DNA of 64,000 bases from Hyperoodon ampullatus (GCA_949752795.1 OX457070.1:33451574-33515573), one strand, 5' to 3'. Shown: positions 10,690 through 22,581, counted from the first letter of the stretch. Numbers and translations are program-made. The notes: generated by a model from the sequence alone, not told the origin.

Positions 10690-12454
10690 TCGTTCTTCCA
10701 GGGCTCTGTGTTCTGGGATTTCTCTACCCTGTTTCTATGAAAACTATGCTTCCTGAAATCTATCAGCTCAGCACTTTATTCTCTGTTTTTCAAAATACTG
10801 ATCAATTAATATGACTGAATTCAAATTTAAATTGTTAATGGAAATAGATGTCAGTGGCTTCCTCACCCACACTCACCCCCACCATCCTTCATTTGTCACT
10901 GGAACATCTCAATAGGAACCACTTGGAATCAGTCATATGACACATCGAGCATCTTACAACATAAATACCCAAGATGGCACAAGGAGACCACAACAAGGGG
11001 CCCCTGTAAAAAAGCTGCTACAATAAGCTCCTGAGACCTTGAACTTCAGCTCCCCCAACCAGCCTGCTCCCACCTGCCAGAAACACAGAGCCCAGCACAA
11101 TGTCCAAGACCACCTTGGAGAGATCCCCCACTCCTCCCGAGACCTAAAAGCCATGACTTAAAATGGTGAGAATTTTAGGCTACGCCCAAATCTGGCCCTG
11201 AAGCCACTTTCCAGATTTCTGTGTGTCCCCCGCCCCACCTCCTGTGGCAAGGGCCATTCTAGCAAGCGAATGGGGGGTATGTGATCTCAAAGCCCAAAAC
11301 CCTGATCTTCAGTCATTTCCATTGAGATCCATTGGATGACCCAGTGAGGATTACTGCAACATAACCCTGTTCTTCTTCTAAAGGGATAGAGAGAAGGAGT
11401 GGAGAGGAAAAGGAGTGACCCAGGTCTACAGAAATGACACTCAGGAAAGCCGATGGGCAGGTTCCCATCAAGCATTCTCTGCTTTTCTCCACTCCCCAGA
11501 GTTGACTGTGACACGAAGACATCCCTCAGACCCTGTCCCAGTTACCGACAGTGAGTCAGCTCAGCCCAGTAACTCTAATTCAATGCTTATTCACAAATTA
11601 TAATTTTAGTACAATAGGGCACAGCTTTAAATAAGAATTATGAGAAAGCCACCCACCTATGACACGCCAAAAGGCTTCTCATCTCCTAACTTTGGGTGGA
11701 CATTCTGTGAGTCATAGAGAGCCATCTGGGCCCAGCTCACTTGTCTCCCTACTCTTTGTATCTCTAGACATTTTACCAAACACACACTGAGTCAGAATAA
11801 GTGGGTTTAGCAATTAAAATCTGTGTGGAGGCTGCCTCGAGAAGCATTTGTTGGATTTGGAAATAAATATTCCTCCCTGGAAAATCAAACATTCATTGTA
11901 AAAACCTAAATGTAATATATGCATGAAGACAAGCCTGAGCTGAGATCTCACAACATTGTCTTTTTCTCCTTCAGCCAAGAACATAAAGGACTTCCATTCA
12001 CCTGGAGGGAAAGCTGAGTGACTTAGAGTAGAATTGTCTCTAAGTACAAGGATACTGCCAAAGGAAGCATCCATCTGCTTCTGAATAAACGCATTTCCAT
12101 CGGGAAGCTTGTTCAGCCAAGGAGCGCCCCCAGACACTGTCCCATCCCACTGAACCCAGGGTGTTAAAACAAAACAGGGAGTCAGGCAGTCTTAACACAC
12201 CTGATTGCCAGTGGACGCACATGTTCAGTCTCTGAGGAGAACTCAGGGGTGGGATGTTTCTGTATTCTGAATGCCCCTGCAAGGCCAGAGGCAGCAAGGG
12301 GGAAACTCTCTGCAGAACCTCCTCCCAGCACGAGATGCGGGGAAAAGCACCTCCACCTACGAGCCTGCCATCATGCCTGGAAGATGTTCCTCCAGGACAG
12401 GTCACCTTTGTTGCCACAAGTAGGGAGCTCCTATAGCTGCTGGCTTGCTTTAAA
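10690..12454. other. No recognisable feature
   Basis: Unique sequence with balanced composition. Open frames (for example 11814-12137 and 12040-12552 on the minus strand) show no recognisable domain; the latter runs into the adjacent SINE. Confidence 0.5.
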
Positions 12455-12467
12455 AGGAGGTGGTTAG

Positions 12468-12660
12468 GGGCTTCCCTGGTGGCGCAGTGGTTGAGAGTCC
12501 GCCTGCAGATGCAGGGGACGCGGGTTCGTGCCCCGGTCCAGGAAGATCCCACATGCCACGGAGCGGCTGGGCCCGTGAGCCATGGCCGCTGAGCCTGCGC
12601 GTCCGGAGCCTGTGCTCCACAACGGGAGAGGCCGCAACAGTGAGAGGCCCACGTACCGCC
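12468..12660 (+). mobile_element. CHR-like SINE, type A, without a poly-A tail
   Basis: A full-length type A body from 'gggcttccctggtggcgcag' to 'cacgtaccgcc'. The 13-bp perfect target duplication aggaggtggttag follows directly (12455-12467 and 12661-12673). Every other type A copy here ends in an A-rich tail; this one has none. The upstream 'tttaaaagg' context fits an L1 endonuclease cut at TT/AAAA, so the tail was probably lost after insertion. Confidence 0.95.
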
Positions 12661-12673
12661 AGGAGGTGGTTAG

Positions 12674-13140
12674 AGCCCTGTAATAAGACCAAGATTTGTC
12701 TGCCATTTACATGAGAATCCCAGGAGATGTCTCTTTTATAAAGTTCCTGGATTACAGACTGCACCTCCCACCCCCAGCAGCTGGTGCCAACATCCACCAC
12801 CCGGGATCCAGGCAGATTTATCCACGCACGCGCCCAGAAGCATCGTTCCAGAGGCTGCCACAGCCTCCTACAGGCGTTATAGCTCCTGTCTGAGTGTGAG
12901 GACTGACAGTCCTGGGTAGAACAGGGCCTGTAGCAAGGGCCTCTGCCACCACACAGCCACATCACTTCACACATCAGTCTTGACAAGGGACCTCATTCTT
13001 CCATCTAGAGAAGAAAGCCTGCTGCGCTGCAGGCTGGCGGCGGGTCAGGGCTGGGACTGGTTCCAGCTCTCAGCACTGTTTCCGTCAGGCCCTAGGAGAT
13101 CAAAGTAACACGTATGTCCCAGGTTGGTAGGACTCCAAGC
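12674..13140. other. No recognisable feature
   Basis: Unique GC-moderate sequence with no repeat family or coding motif recognised. Confidence 0.45.
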
Positions 13141-13281
13141 CAGTGGTTCTTCACATTTTTAAGATCATAGACCCTTCTGACAAGCTGATAAAAGCCAAGG
13201 CCTCTTTCCCCAGAAAAATACACTTTTGCACAAAATTGACCAATATGGTTTCAGAGGGTTCAGAGAACCCCTGAACCACTA
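13141..13281 (+). mobile_element. hAT-Charlie-like MITE remnant
   Basis: Starts 'cagtggttcttca' and ends 'ctgaaccacta', an imperfect terminal inverted repeat of the hAT-Charlie kind. The interior includes 'agatcatagaccc' and 'cccagaaaaatacac'. No clear 8-bp target duplication is seen. Confidence 0.6.
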
Positions 13282-13509
13282 AGAACTTCTTCCCTGGTCA
13301 CTGAATTTAAAGCAAGAGGGCCTTCCCTGCTCATGACTAAGCACCTCACACCTGCCCAACTCCAGGTAGCCTCCATGAAACCATCTCTTGCGTTGGGGTA
13401 AAGCAGCAGTATTGGCCAAGGGTTAGGCCTGCGTGGGGCAGAAACATTCTGGCTCGCTTACTTCCAGGTGTCCACAGTGGCTTATACCCGTGAGCAGCTG
13501 TGCATTTGG

Positions 13510-13670
13510 TGGTTTCTACATGCCAGGCCCCGAGCATGCTCTAAAGCATTTTATCCTTCAGCCTGTACAACAACCCTATAACGCAGGGTCATTGTTTCTG
13601 TTTTATAGGTGAGGACACTAAGGCTCAGAGAGGGAAAGTACCCTTCCCAGCAACATCCACCTGCTGCCAG
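13510..13670 (-). mobile_element. MIR SINE remnant
   Basis: Complement of MIR: 'cagcctgtacaacaaccct' then 'ctgttttataggtgagg' and 'aaggctcagagagggaaag'. An ancient mammal-wide tRNA-derived SINE, diverged, with no target duplication. Confidence 0.82.
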
Positions 13671-13984
13671 GCAGGACTGCCAACACGCCAACACCCATGC
13701 AATAGCCCTAGGCACAGTCAGCCCGAGCAAATGCCTTTCTAGAAACTAGTAGGAACAGACTAAAAGCCCAAAGCACTTGGTGAAGGAGTTGCTACAAATG
13801 TTGGTTCCCTTTGTTTGCTTCGTTTTCATGTGCCTTTTTATTTCCTGTTTGGAGATGAAAATAAGCATGTAACTTTCAGGAGGTGTATGGCTATTAGCAT
13901 AACTGATGCCATCGTGGGCCCATTCAGTTCCTCCTGTCCTTCTACTGACCCCACCTAGGGCTGTACTGGGTAGTAAATCTCTTC

Positions 13985-14420
13985 TCTGTCATCTAGGGCT
14001 TTGTAGTTAATAGATATTGTTTAATGATCATTAGGTCCAGGTGGCCTTTGTACTCTATTAGTCTCCAAACAATGATGAAAACTTTTGCTGACCTATTCCC
14101 AGCACCCACGAGACTAGTTACCCATTCATAAATCTTGACTTAGGAATACACGTCCTGTTTCCAAGCATGCACCCCCATCCCCTAGATTAACTATAAAATT
14201 GTCCCCATGGCGCCTCGGAGGTGGAGAATGCAGCTGCGACCTCTTCTGGATCACTGTCAGCCCAACCCCACCCTGTAACTCACCCTATAATAAACTGATC
14301 CATTGGTTATATGGAGCTGCCTGCCTTGTTTTTCAGTCTCAAGATGCCTTCTCAGTTCACTGGGCACTTTTCATTCCCTCCATCCTCCAACAGCAGACCC
14401 AGTCTGAATTTGTGATGGAA
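13985..14420 (+). mobile_element. Possible solo retroviral-type LTR
   Basis: The end portion resembles an LTR R/U5 region: 'ctgtaactcaccctataata' includes a polyadenylation-type AATAAA, followed by a downstream GT-rich stretch and 'gccttgtttttcagtctc'. The 5' boundary and class are uncertain, and no internal viral genes are present. It could also be unique DNA. Confidence 0.3.
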
Positions 14421-14578
14421 CTACAGAAAACACCAACTTCAGGGAGCACACCTCCATCTCCTGATACAGATAAGATGTGGATCTGATGAACAACAACAAG
14501 AATTTAGATCAATATGGAGATTGATCACTGATAGGATATTACCTTGGCTATAGATAGTTAGAACCTAACATCTGCGGG

Positions 14579-14648
14579 ATTTTTTAAATTGAAGTGTAGT
14601 TGATTTACAATATTGTGTTAGTTTCAGGTGTACAGCAAAGTGATTCAG
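14579..14648 (-). mobile_element. L1 3' end fragment (~70 bp)
   Basis: The minus strand reads the end of an L1 3'UTR ('ctttgctgtacacctgaaac' then 'aatattgtaaatcaactaca'), ending in an A-rich tail at 14579-14587. Same 3' end type as 34582-34644. An AT dinucleotide tract adjoins it. Confidence 0.8.
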
Positions 14649-14722
14649 ATATATATATATTATATATATATTATATATATACATTATATATATATATATT
14701 ACATATATATATATATATATAA
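14649..14722. repeat. (TA)n tract with ATT/ACAT interruptions
   Basis: About 74 bp of alternating AT with a few 'tta' and 'aca' interruptions. Self-complementary and likely length-variable. Confidence 0.9.
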
Positions 14723-14784
14723 TGTTAAAATATCACTTACCAAGCAAGCTTGGTGAGGTTATTAAAGGAACAAACATTCGAGGA

Positions 14785-15960
14785 GCGACTCCTCTGTGCC
14801 TGGCCCTGTGCAAAGCCCTGGAGAGACAGAGATGAATAAGCTAAGTTCTGGTCCACACTGAACTCATCACCTGGCAGGGGAGGAGGGGAAGGCATAGGAT
14901 TAACTGGAATAGCACCGTGATAACTGCTTTACCCGAGAAAGGATGAAAGTGCCAAGGGCCAAAGAGCAGGAAGTGAGTGACGCTGGGGAAAGGTGAGGCA
15001 AGGTCTCCAGGATACAGAGGGGCTACGTCAGGGCATCCTGGGCAGGGGCACAGGGCAAACTGAGACCCAGAGGGTGACCTGCTGGGAGCGAGGACTGGCT
15101 GCTGGGCAGGAATACCTGCAGGTGGTAAGCCAGAAAATGAAGGCAGGGGCCAGATTATGAAGGCTTTTGTCATCTATGAGAAGTCATTAAGAGATTCTTT
15201 TCGTGGAGGAAGAACTCCATCACATTTGCATTGTAGGAAGATGGCTGCTGCAGGAGCAACACGAAAGGTAGAATCTGCCTGGGAGGATCAGGAAGCAGAA
15301 AATGGGATAGAAAATTGTTGTGATCATTGAGTCAAGGATGAGGAGGTTGTATTTCAGTTCTAGATGGCCCTCACAAATGAACATTCATACAGAAAACCAG
15401 CAGGGGCTGATGCCATTTTGGATGCTGACGGGTGAGGCAGAGAGCAGAAAAAGAAATGCCTCTGAGGTTTCTAAGTTGAGCAATTGGTAGATGGTGATTC
15501 TGTTCAGAGAGAAAGGAAACAGGAGAGGAAGAACTGGTTCTGGTGAGGAGACAGGAGGGTGAGTTACGTTTTAGACAGGTTGGTTTGAAAGTGACCAAGG
15601 AAGGGTTAGAGCAGGTACACCGTCTGCAGATCATAGCCTTAGAGGGTTGTAAGCATGAAGCATGAACAAAAAGAGACAAGAACTGAGGAGAGCTGGAACC
15701 TCAGGAATATGAATATTTAAAAGGAGTTCAAAGGAAGAAGAGCCAGCAAAGGAGACTTGAGCATTGAACAGCTAACTGCAGGTTGTGCACAAGACACCTT
15801 CCAAGAAGGAGAGTCAAGTATTGAAATCTTCAAAGAGGAGAAGGATAAGACCTGAAAGGAAGTCCTTGGATCAGGCAGCTGGACGTTCCTGACTACTCCT
15901 CCATTACAGCAGAACCTCATGGGATTGGGAGTGGAGGCAGAACGTTTATACTATTCTTGA
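14785..15960 (+). repeat. Long ancient interspersed repeat remnant, family not named
   Basis: Begins 'ctgtgcctggccctgtgc', continues 'gagatgaataagctaagttc', later 'ggcaggggccagattatgaa' and 'gggctgatgccattttgg'. The order of motifs matches a long non-coding repeat seen in many mammal genomes, with shorter copies here near 7.2, 28.7, 43.7 and 63.1 kb. Heavily diverged, with no open frame of note. Confidence 0.45.
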
Positions 15961-16440
15961 AAGAATGTCAGCCAAGGAGGGAAGGAAGGAGAGGTCACCC
16001 ACAAAATAAAGCTTTTGCTTTTCTCTGGTGTGTGATCTAGTACACGGCAGGTCCTATGACGCCACCAAACTCACAGTTAACACATGTTTGAGCAAGATGG
16101 GAGAACGGGGCACATACACGGCTGGGCTGATGTCCAGAACTGAGGCTGGATGTCCAGCTGGGGTTGATGCTGATTGCTAGCACTGCCAAGTATTAGTAGT
16201 TAAAGACTTAAGTGGTCTGAAATGTGGGGTGCAGCTTAAATGGTGAATAGGAAGAGAAGCCCTGTCAGCTAAGAAACAGGAAAACAAGAGTGAAAGTGGC
16301 AATGGTACTATTATTGTTAATTTTGATAAGACCTAGTAGGAGGTTCTAGGAAGTAGGCATTTTCAGACACTACTGATCAGAATTTAAATTGGCACAATCT
16401 TATCAACAAGTAACCAAAAAAACAAAAAACAAAAAACCTT
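15961..16440. other. No recognisable feature, ends in an A-rich stretch
   Basis: Unique sequence. An A-rich stretch at 16416-16437 precedes 'ccttaaaag', an L1 endonuclease-type cut site used by L1 copy 2. Confidence 0.5.
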
Positions 16441-16532
16441 AAAAGCTTATGTGATATTGTGAGAAGGAGCAAGAAGAACTATAATACTGCAGCCTGTGGA
16501 GAGAAAACCACATTCACAGACAGATAGATAAA

Positions 16533-17801
16533 ATGAAAAGACAGAGGACTATGTACTAGATGAAGGAACAAGATAAAACCCCAGAAAAACAACTAAATGA
16601 AGTGGGGATAGGCAACCTTCCAGAAAAAGAATTCAGAATAATGATAGTGAAGATGATCCAGGACCTTGGAAAAAGAATGGAGGCAAAGATTGAGAAGATG
16701 CAAGAAATGTTTAACAAAGACCTAGAATAATTTAAGAACAAACAAACAGAGATGAGCAATAAAATAACTGAAATGAAAAATACACTAGAAGGAATCAATA
16801 GCAGAATAACTGAGGCAGAAGAACGGATAAGTGACCTGGAAGACAGAATGGTGGAATTCACTGCCACGGAACAGAATAAAGAAAAAAGAAAGAAAAGAAT
16901 TGAAGACAGCCTAAGAGAACTCTGGGACAACATTAAACATACCAACATTTGCATTATATGGGTCCCAGAAGGAGAAGAGAGAGAGAAAGGACCCAAGAAA
17001 ACATTTGAAGGGAATATGGTCGAAAACTTCCCGAACATGGGAAAGGAAATAGCCACCCAAGTCCAGGAAGCACAGAGAGTCCCAGGCAGGATAAACCGAG
17101 GGAGAGACACACCAAGACACATAGTAATCAAATTGACCAAAATTAAAGACAAAGGGACTTCCCCGGTGGCGCAGAGGTTAAGAATCCACCTACCAATGCA
17201 GGGGACACAGGTTTGAGCCCTGGTCTCGGAAGATCCCACATGCCGCGGAGCAACTAAACCCGTGTGCCACAACTATTGAGCCTGCACTCTAGAGCCCGCA
17301 AGCCACAAATAGTGAGCCCATGTGTCACAACTACTGAATCCCATGCGGCTAGAGCCCGTGCTCCACAACAAGAGAAGCCACCACAATGAGAAGACTGCAC
17401 ACTGCAACGAAGCCTGCACACCTGCTCACTGCAATTAGAGAAAGCCCACGCACAGTAATGAAGATCTACCACAGCCAAAAATTAATTAATTAATTAATTA
17501 AGTTGAAAAAAAACAGAGAAAAATTATTAAAAGCAACAAGGGAAAATGACAAATAACATACAAGGGAAATCCCATAAGGTTAACAGCTGATTTCTCAGCA
17601 GAAACTCTACAGGCCACAAGGCAATGTCATGATATATTTAAAGTGATGAAAGGGAAGAACCTACAACCAAGATTACTCTAGCTGGCAAGGATCTCATTCA
17701 GATTCAATGGAGATATCAAAAGCTTTACAGACAAGCAAAAGCTAAGAGAATTCAGCACCATGAAACAAGCTATACCACAAATGCTAAAGGAACTTCTCTA
17801 A
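16533..17801 (+). pseudogene. L1 ORF1 (ORF1p) remnant, copy 2
   Basis: The expected ATG is at 16533-16535, but codon 9 is TAG (16557-16559), where the family normally has CAG. The open stretch 16752-17153 still encodes coiled coil and RRM parts ('RISDLEDRMVEF', 'NFPNMGKEIATQVQEAQR'). A 350-bp type B SINE interrupts at 17154. The remaining C-terminal part runs to TAA 17799-17801, 56 bp before the ORF2 ATG. A further stop lies near 16729 ('ctagaataatttaag'). Confidence 0.9.
17154..17503 (+). mobile_element. CHR-like SINE, type B (long), inside L1 copy 2 ORF1
   Basis: Starts 'gggacttccccggtggcgca' and carries the extra 3' half typical of type B ('gagaagccaccacaatgaga', 'agagaaagcccacgcacag'), ending 'acagccaaaaattaattaa'. 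The L1 reads 'attaaagacaaag' before and 'cagagaaaaatt' after, so the SINE is younger than the L1. The target duplication is unclear. A (TAAT)n tail lies at about 17481-17500. Confidence 0.92.
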
Positions 17802-17857
17802 GTGAGAAACACGAAAGAAGGAAAAGGACCTACAAAAAATCCAAAACAATTCAGAAA

Positions 17858-20800
17858 ATGGTAAGAGAAACATACATATTGATAATTTCCTTAAATGTGA
17901 ATGGATTAAATGCTCCAACCAAAAGACATGAGCTGGCTGAATGGATACAAAAACAAGACCCATATATATGCTGCCTACAAGAGACCCACTTCAGATCTAG
18001 GGACACATACAGACTGAAAGTGAGGTGATGGAAAAAGATATTCCATGCAAATGGAAATCAAAAGAAAGCTGGAGTAGCAATGCTCATATCAGATAATATA
18101 GACTTTAAAATAAAGAATGTTACAGGAGACAAGGAAGGATACTACCTAATGATCAAGGGATCAATCCAAGAAGAAGATATAACAATTAAAATATATATGC
18201 ATATAATGTAGGAGCACCTCAATACATAAGGCAAATCCTAACAACTATAAAAGAGGAAATTGACAGTAACACAATAATAGTGGGGGACTTAAACCAATGG
18301 ACAGATGATATAGACAGAAAATTAGTAAGGAAACATAAGCTTTAAATGACACAATAGACCAGATAGATTTAATTGATATTATAGGACACTCCATCCAAAA
18401 AAAGCAGATTACACTTTCTTCTCAAGCGCACACGGAACATTCTCCAGGATACATCACATCTTGGGTCACAAATCAAGCCTCAGTTAATTTAAGAGAATTG
18501 AAATCATATCAAGCATCTTTTCCAACCACAACACTGAGATTAGAAATAAATTACAGGGGAAAAAAACGTAAAAAACACAACCACATGGAGGCTAAACAAT
18601 ATGTTACTAAATAACTAAGAGATCACTGAAGAAATCAAAGAGGAAATTTTAAAATACCTAGAGACAAATGACAACAAAAACACGATGATCCAAAACCTAT
18701 AGGAGGCAGCAAAAGCAGTTCTAAGAGGGAAGTTTATAGCAATACAATCCTACCTCATGAAACAAGAAAAATCTCACATAAACAATCTAACCTTATACCT
18801 ACAAGAACTAGAGAAAGAAGAACAAACAAAACCCAAAGTTAGTAGAAGGAAAGAAATCATAAAGATCTGAGCAGAAATAAATGAAATAGAAACAAAGAAA
18901 ACAGGAGCAAAGATCAATAAAACTAAAAGCTGGTTCTTTAAGAAGATAAACAAAATTGATAAACCATTAGCCAGACTCATCAAGAAAAAGAGGGAGAGGA
19001 CTCAAATCAATAAAATTAGAAATGAAAAAGGAGAAGTTACAACAGACACCGCAGAAAAACAAAGCATCCTAAGAGACTACTACAAGCAACTGTTCACCAA
19101 TAAAATGGACAACCTGGAAGAAATGGAAAAATTCTTAGAAAGGTATAACCTTCCAAGACTGAACCAGGAAGAAAGAGAAAATATGAACAGACCAATCACA
19201 AGTAATGAAATTTAAACTGTGATTAAAAATCTTCCAACAAACAAAAGTCCAGGACCAGATCGCTTCACAGGTGAATTCTCCCAAACATTTAGAGAAGAGC
19301 TAACACCCATCCTTCTCAAACTCTTCCAAAAAATTGCAGAGGAAGAAACACTCCCAAACTCATTCTACGAGGCCACCATCACCCTGATACCAAAACCAGA
19401 CAGAGATACTACAAAGAAAGAAAATGACAGACCAATATCACTGATGAATATAGATGCAAAAATCCTCAACAAAATACTAGCAAACAGAATCCAACAACAC
19501 ATTAAAAGGATCATACACCATGATCAAGTGGGATTTGTCCCAGGGATGTAAGGATTTTTCAATATATACAAATCAATTGATGTGATACACCATATTAACA
19601 AATTGAAGAATAAAAACCATACGATCATTTCAATAGATGCAGAAAAAGCTTTGGACAAATTTCAATACACGTTTATGATAAAAACTCTCCAGAAAGTGGG
19701 CATAGAGGGAACCTACCTCAACATAATAAAGTCCATATATGACAAACCCACAGCAAACATCATTCTCAATGGTGAAAACCTGAAAGCATTTCCTCTAAGA
19801 TCAGGAAGGATGTCCACTCTCGCCGCTATTATTCAACACAGTTTTGGAAGTCCTAGCCATGGCAATCAGAGAAGAAAAAGAAATAAAAGGAATCCAAATC
19901 AGAAAAGAAGAAGTAAAACTGTCACTGTTTGCAGATGACATGATACTATACCTAGATAATCCTAAAGGTGCCACCAGAAAACTACTAGAGGTAATCAATG
20001 AATTTGGTAAAGTTGCAGGATACAAAATTAATGCACAGAAATCTCTTGCATTCCTATACACTAACAATGAAAGATCAGAAAGAGAAATTAAGGAAACAAT
20101 CCCATTCACCATTGCAACACAAAGAATAAAATACCTAGGAATAAACCTACCTAAGGAGGTAAAAGACCTGTATGCAGAAAACTATAAGACACTGATGAAA
20201 GAAATCAAAGATGACACAAACTGATGGAGAGATATACCATGTTTTGGGATTGGAAGAATCAATATTGTGAAAATGACTATACTACCCAAAGCAATCTACA
20301 GATTCAATGCAATCCCTATCAAACTACCAATGACATTTTTTTACAGAACTAGAACAAAAAAAATCTTAAAATTTGTGTGGAGACACAAAAGACCCCAAAT
20401 AGCCAAAGCAGTCTTGAGGGAAGAAAAGGAGCTGGAGGAATCAGGCTCCCTAACCTCAGACTATACTACAAAGCTACAGTAATCAAGACAATATGGTACT
20501 GGCACAAAAACAGAGATATAGATCAATGGAACAGGGTAGAAAGCCCAGAGATAAACCCATGCACCTATGGTCAACTAATCTATGACAAAAGAGGCAAGGA
20601 TATACAATGGAGAAAAGACAGTCTCTTCAATAAGTGGTGTTGGGAAAACTGGACAACTACATGTAAAAGAATGAAATTAGAACACTCCCTAGCACCATAC
20701 ACAAAAATAAACTCAAAATGGATTAGAGACCTAAATGTAAGACCAGACACTGTAAAACTCTTAGAGGAAAACATAGGAAGAACACTCTTTGACATAAGTC

Positions 20801-21980
20801 ACAGCAAGATCTTTTTTCATTCACCTCCTAGAGTAATGGAAATAAAAACAAAAATAAACAAATGGGACCTACTGAAACATAAAAGCTTTTGCAAAGCAAA
20901 GGAAACTACAAACAAGAAGAAAAGACTATCCTCACAGTGGGAGAAAATATTTGCAAATGAATCAACAGACAAAGGATTAATCTCCAAAATATATAAATAG
21001 CTCATGAAGCTCAATATCAAAAAAACAAACAACCCAATCCAAGAATGGGCAGAAGACGTAAATAGACATTTCTCCAAAGAAGACATACAGATGGCCAAGA
21101 AGCACATGAAAAGCTGCTCAACATCACTACTTATTAGAAAAATACAAATCAAAACTACAATGAGGTATCACCTCACACCAGTCAGAATGGGCATCATCAG
21201 AGAATCTACAAACAACAAATGCTGGAGAGGGTGTGGAGGAAAGGGAACTCTCTTGCACTGTTGGTGGGAAAATAAATTGATACAGCCACTATGGATAACA
21301 TTATGGAGATTCCTTAAAAAACTTAAAGTAGAATTACCATATGACCCATCAATCCCACTACTGGGTATATACTCAGAGAAAACCATAATTCAAAAAGACA
21401 CATGCACCCCAATATTTATTGTAGCACTATTTACAATAGCCAGGACATGGAACCAACCTAAATGGCCATCAATAAGCAAATGGATAAAGAAGAAGTGGTA
21501 CATATATACAGTGGAATATTACTCAGCCATAAAAAGGAACAGGGTTCCCTGGTGGCACAGTGGTTAAGAATCAGCCTGCCAATGCAGCAGACACAGGTTC
21601 AAGCCCTGGTCCGGGAAGATTCCACATGCCACGGAGCAGCTAAGCCTGTGCGCCTCAACTACTGACCCTGCACTCTAGAGCCTGCAAGCTACAACTACTG
21701 AAGCCCCGCGCTAGAACCTGTGCTCTGCAACAAGAGAAGCCACCGCAATGAGAAGCCTGTGCACCGCCACAAAGGGTAGCTCCCTCTCGCCGGAGTTAGA
21801 GAAAGCCCGTGTGCAGCAACAAAGACCCAACGCAGCCAAAAATAAATTTTAAAAATAAAAATAAATTTATTTTTTTAAAAAAAGGAATGAAACTGGTTCA
21901 TTTGTAGCGACGTGGATGGAACTAGAGACTGTCATACAGAGTGAAGTAAGTCAGAAAGAGAAAAAGAAATATCGTATATT
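17858..21980 (+). pseudogene. L1 ORF2 (endonuclease-reverse transcriptase) remnant, copy 2
   Basis: Full-length layout with all domains but many breaks. ATG 17858-17860; endonuclease region with TGA at 18026-18028; RT with '[13 protein letters not shown]' in the open frame 19219-19551; an 8-bp loss near 19808 relative to copy 1 that destroys the 'RQGCPLSP' block; intact catalytic box 'LFADDM' (FADD at 19928-19939); C-terminal frame 20377-21000; and the Cys-rich motif '[19 protein letters not shown]' in the frame 21004-21567. A type B SINE interrupts at 21540. Non-functional. Confidence 0.93.
21540..21878 (+). mobile_element. CHR-like SINE, type B, inside L1 copy 2 ORF2
   Basis: Starts 'cagggttccctggtggcaca' and carries the long type B 3' part up to 'cccaacgcagccaaaaataa', then an A/T-rich tail. 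Target duplication aaaaaggaa at 21531-21539 and 21879-21887. L1 coding sequence resumes with 'ggaatgaaactgg'. Confidence 0.93.
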
Positions 21981-22232
21981 AACGCATATATGTGGAATCT
22001 AGAAAAATGGTACAGGTGAACCGGTTTGCAGGGCAGAAATAGAGACACAGGTGTAGAGAACAAACGTATGGACACCAAGGGGGGGAAAGGGAGGGTGGGA
22101 GGGTGGGGGTGGGGGAGGGATGATTTGGGAGATTGGGATTGACATGTATACACTAATATGTGTAAAATAGATAACCAGTAAGAACCTGCTGTATAAAAAA
22201 TAAATAAATAAAATAAAATTCAAAAAAGAATA

Positions 22233-22581
22233 AATAATTTCGAAATTGAGTTTTTCGTTAATAAAAATGTTTAAATGTGTAACATGTTTATTGAAGAGCT
22301 GGAATCTATCTTAGAATAGAATAAAAGGATTTTGTTCTTTTCCATCCCTACCTTTAAATAAGTTCTATCAGCTTTTTCTTTTCATCATTACCACTAAACT
22401 TTGCTTTTGTTCTGGGCACTGTGTCAGACATTTTATTCCCTATATTTCATTAAATCCTTGAAACATATGCTGTACTGGTTTTCTTTTCTTTATTTTACAA
22501 ATTAGGAATTATAAGATTCATAGTTACTGATCAATTTCATGAAGTTTTCTCAGCTAATAACTGTGGGGTAGGGAGGGGAAA
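22233..22581 (+). other. Candidate L1 3'-transduced segment
   Basis: Non-L1 sequence between the A-rich tail of L1 copy 2 and the right copy of its 22-bp target duplication (22582-22603). Containment inside the duplications suggests it arrived with the L1 by read-through transcription at the source locus. It contains a MIR fragment. Against this, only about three A bases in excess precede the duplication ('ggggaaa') and no AATAAA lies near the end. Confidence 0.55.
22405..22560 (-). mobile_element. MIR SINE remnant within the candidate transduced segment
   Basis: Complement of MIR: 'tctgggcactgtgtcagaca', 'catttaatcc'-like 'cattaaatccttgaaac', 'ttattttacaaattaggaa' and 'ttctcagctaataact'. 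Ancient and diverged. Confidence 0.7.

Larger units (their letters stand above)
16463..22232 (+). mobile_element. Young LINE-1 copy 2, 5'-truncated just upstream of ORF1
   Basis: Starts about 70 bp before ORF1 ('gaaggagcaagaagaacta') and runs through ORF1, ORF2, a short 3'UTR and the A-rich tail at 22195-22232. The left target duplication, 22 bp starting aaaagcttat and ending attgtga, is at 16441-16462 and follows 'cctt', a TT/AAAA endonuclease site. Its partner (21 of 22 identical) is at 22582-22603, 350 bp beyond the L1 tail. The 3'UTR stops right after 'cctgctgtata', about 200 bp short of that in copy 1, so it belongs to a different subfamily. Two type B SINEs sit inside. Confidence 0.94.

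Noticed and set aside
22233..22581. Ordinary flanking DNA rather than transduction
   Set aside because: Not fully excluded, but it leaves the 22-bp repeat at the exact L1 5' junction unexplained, so transduction is preferred pending an empty-site comparison.
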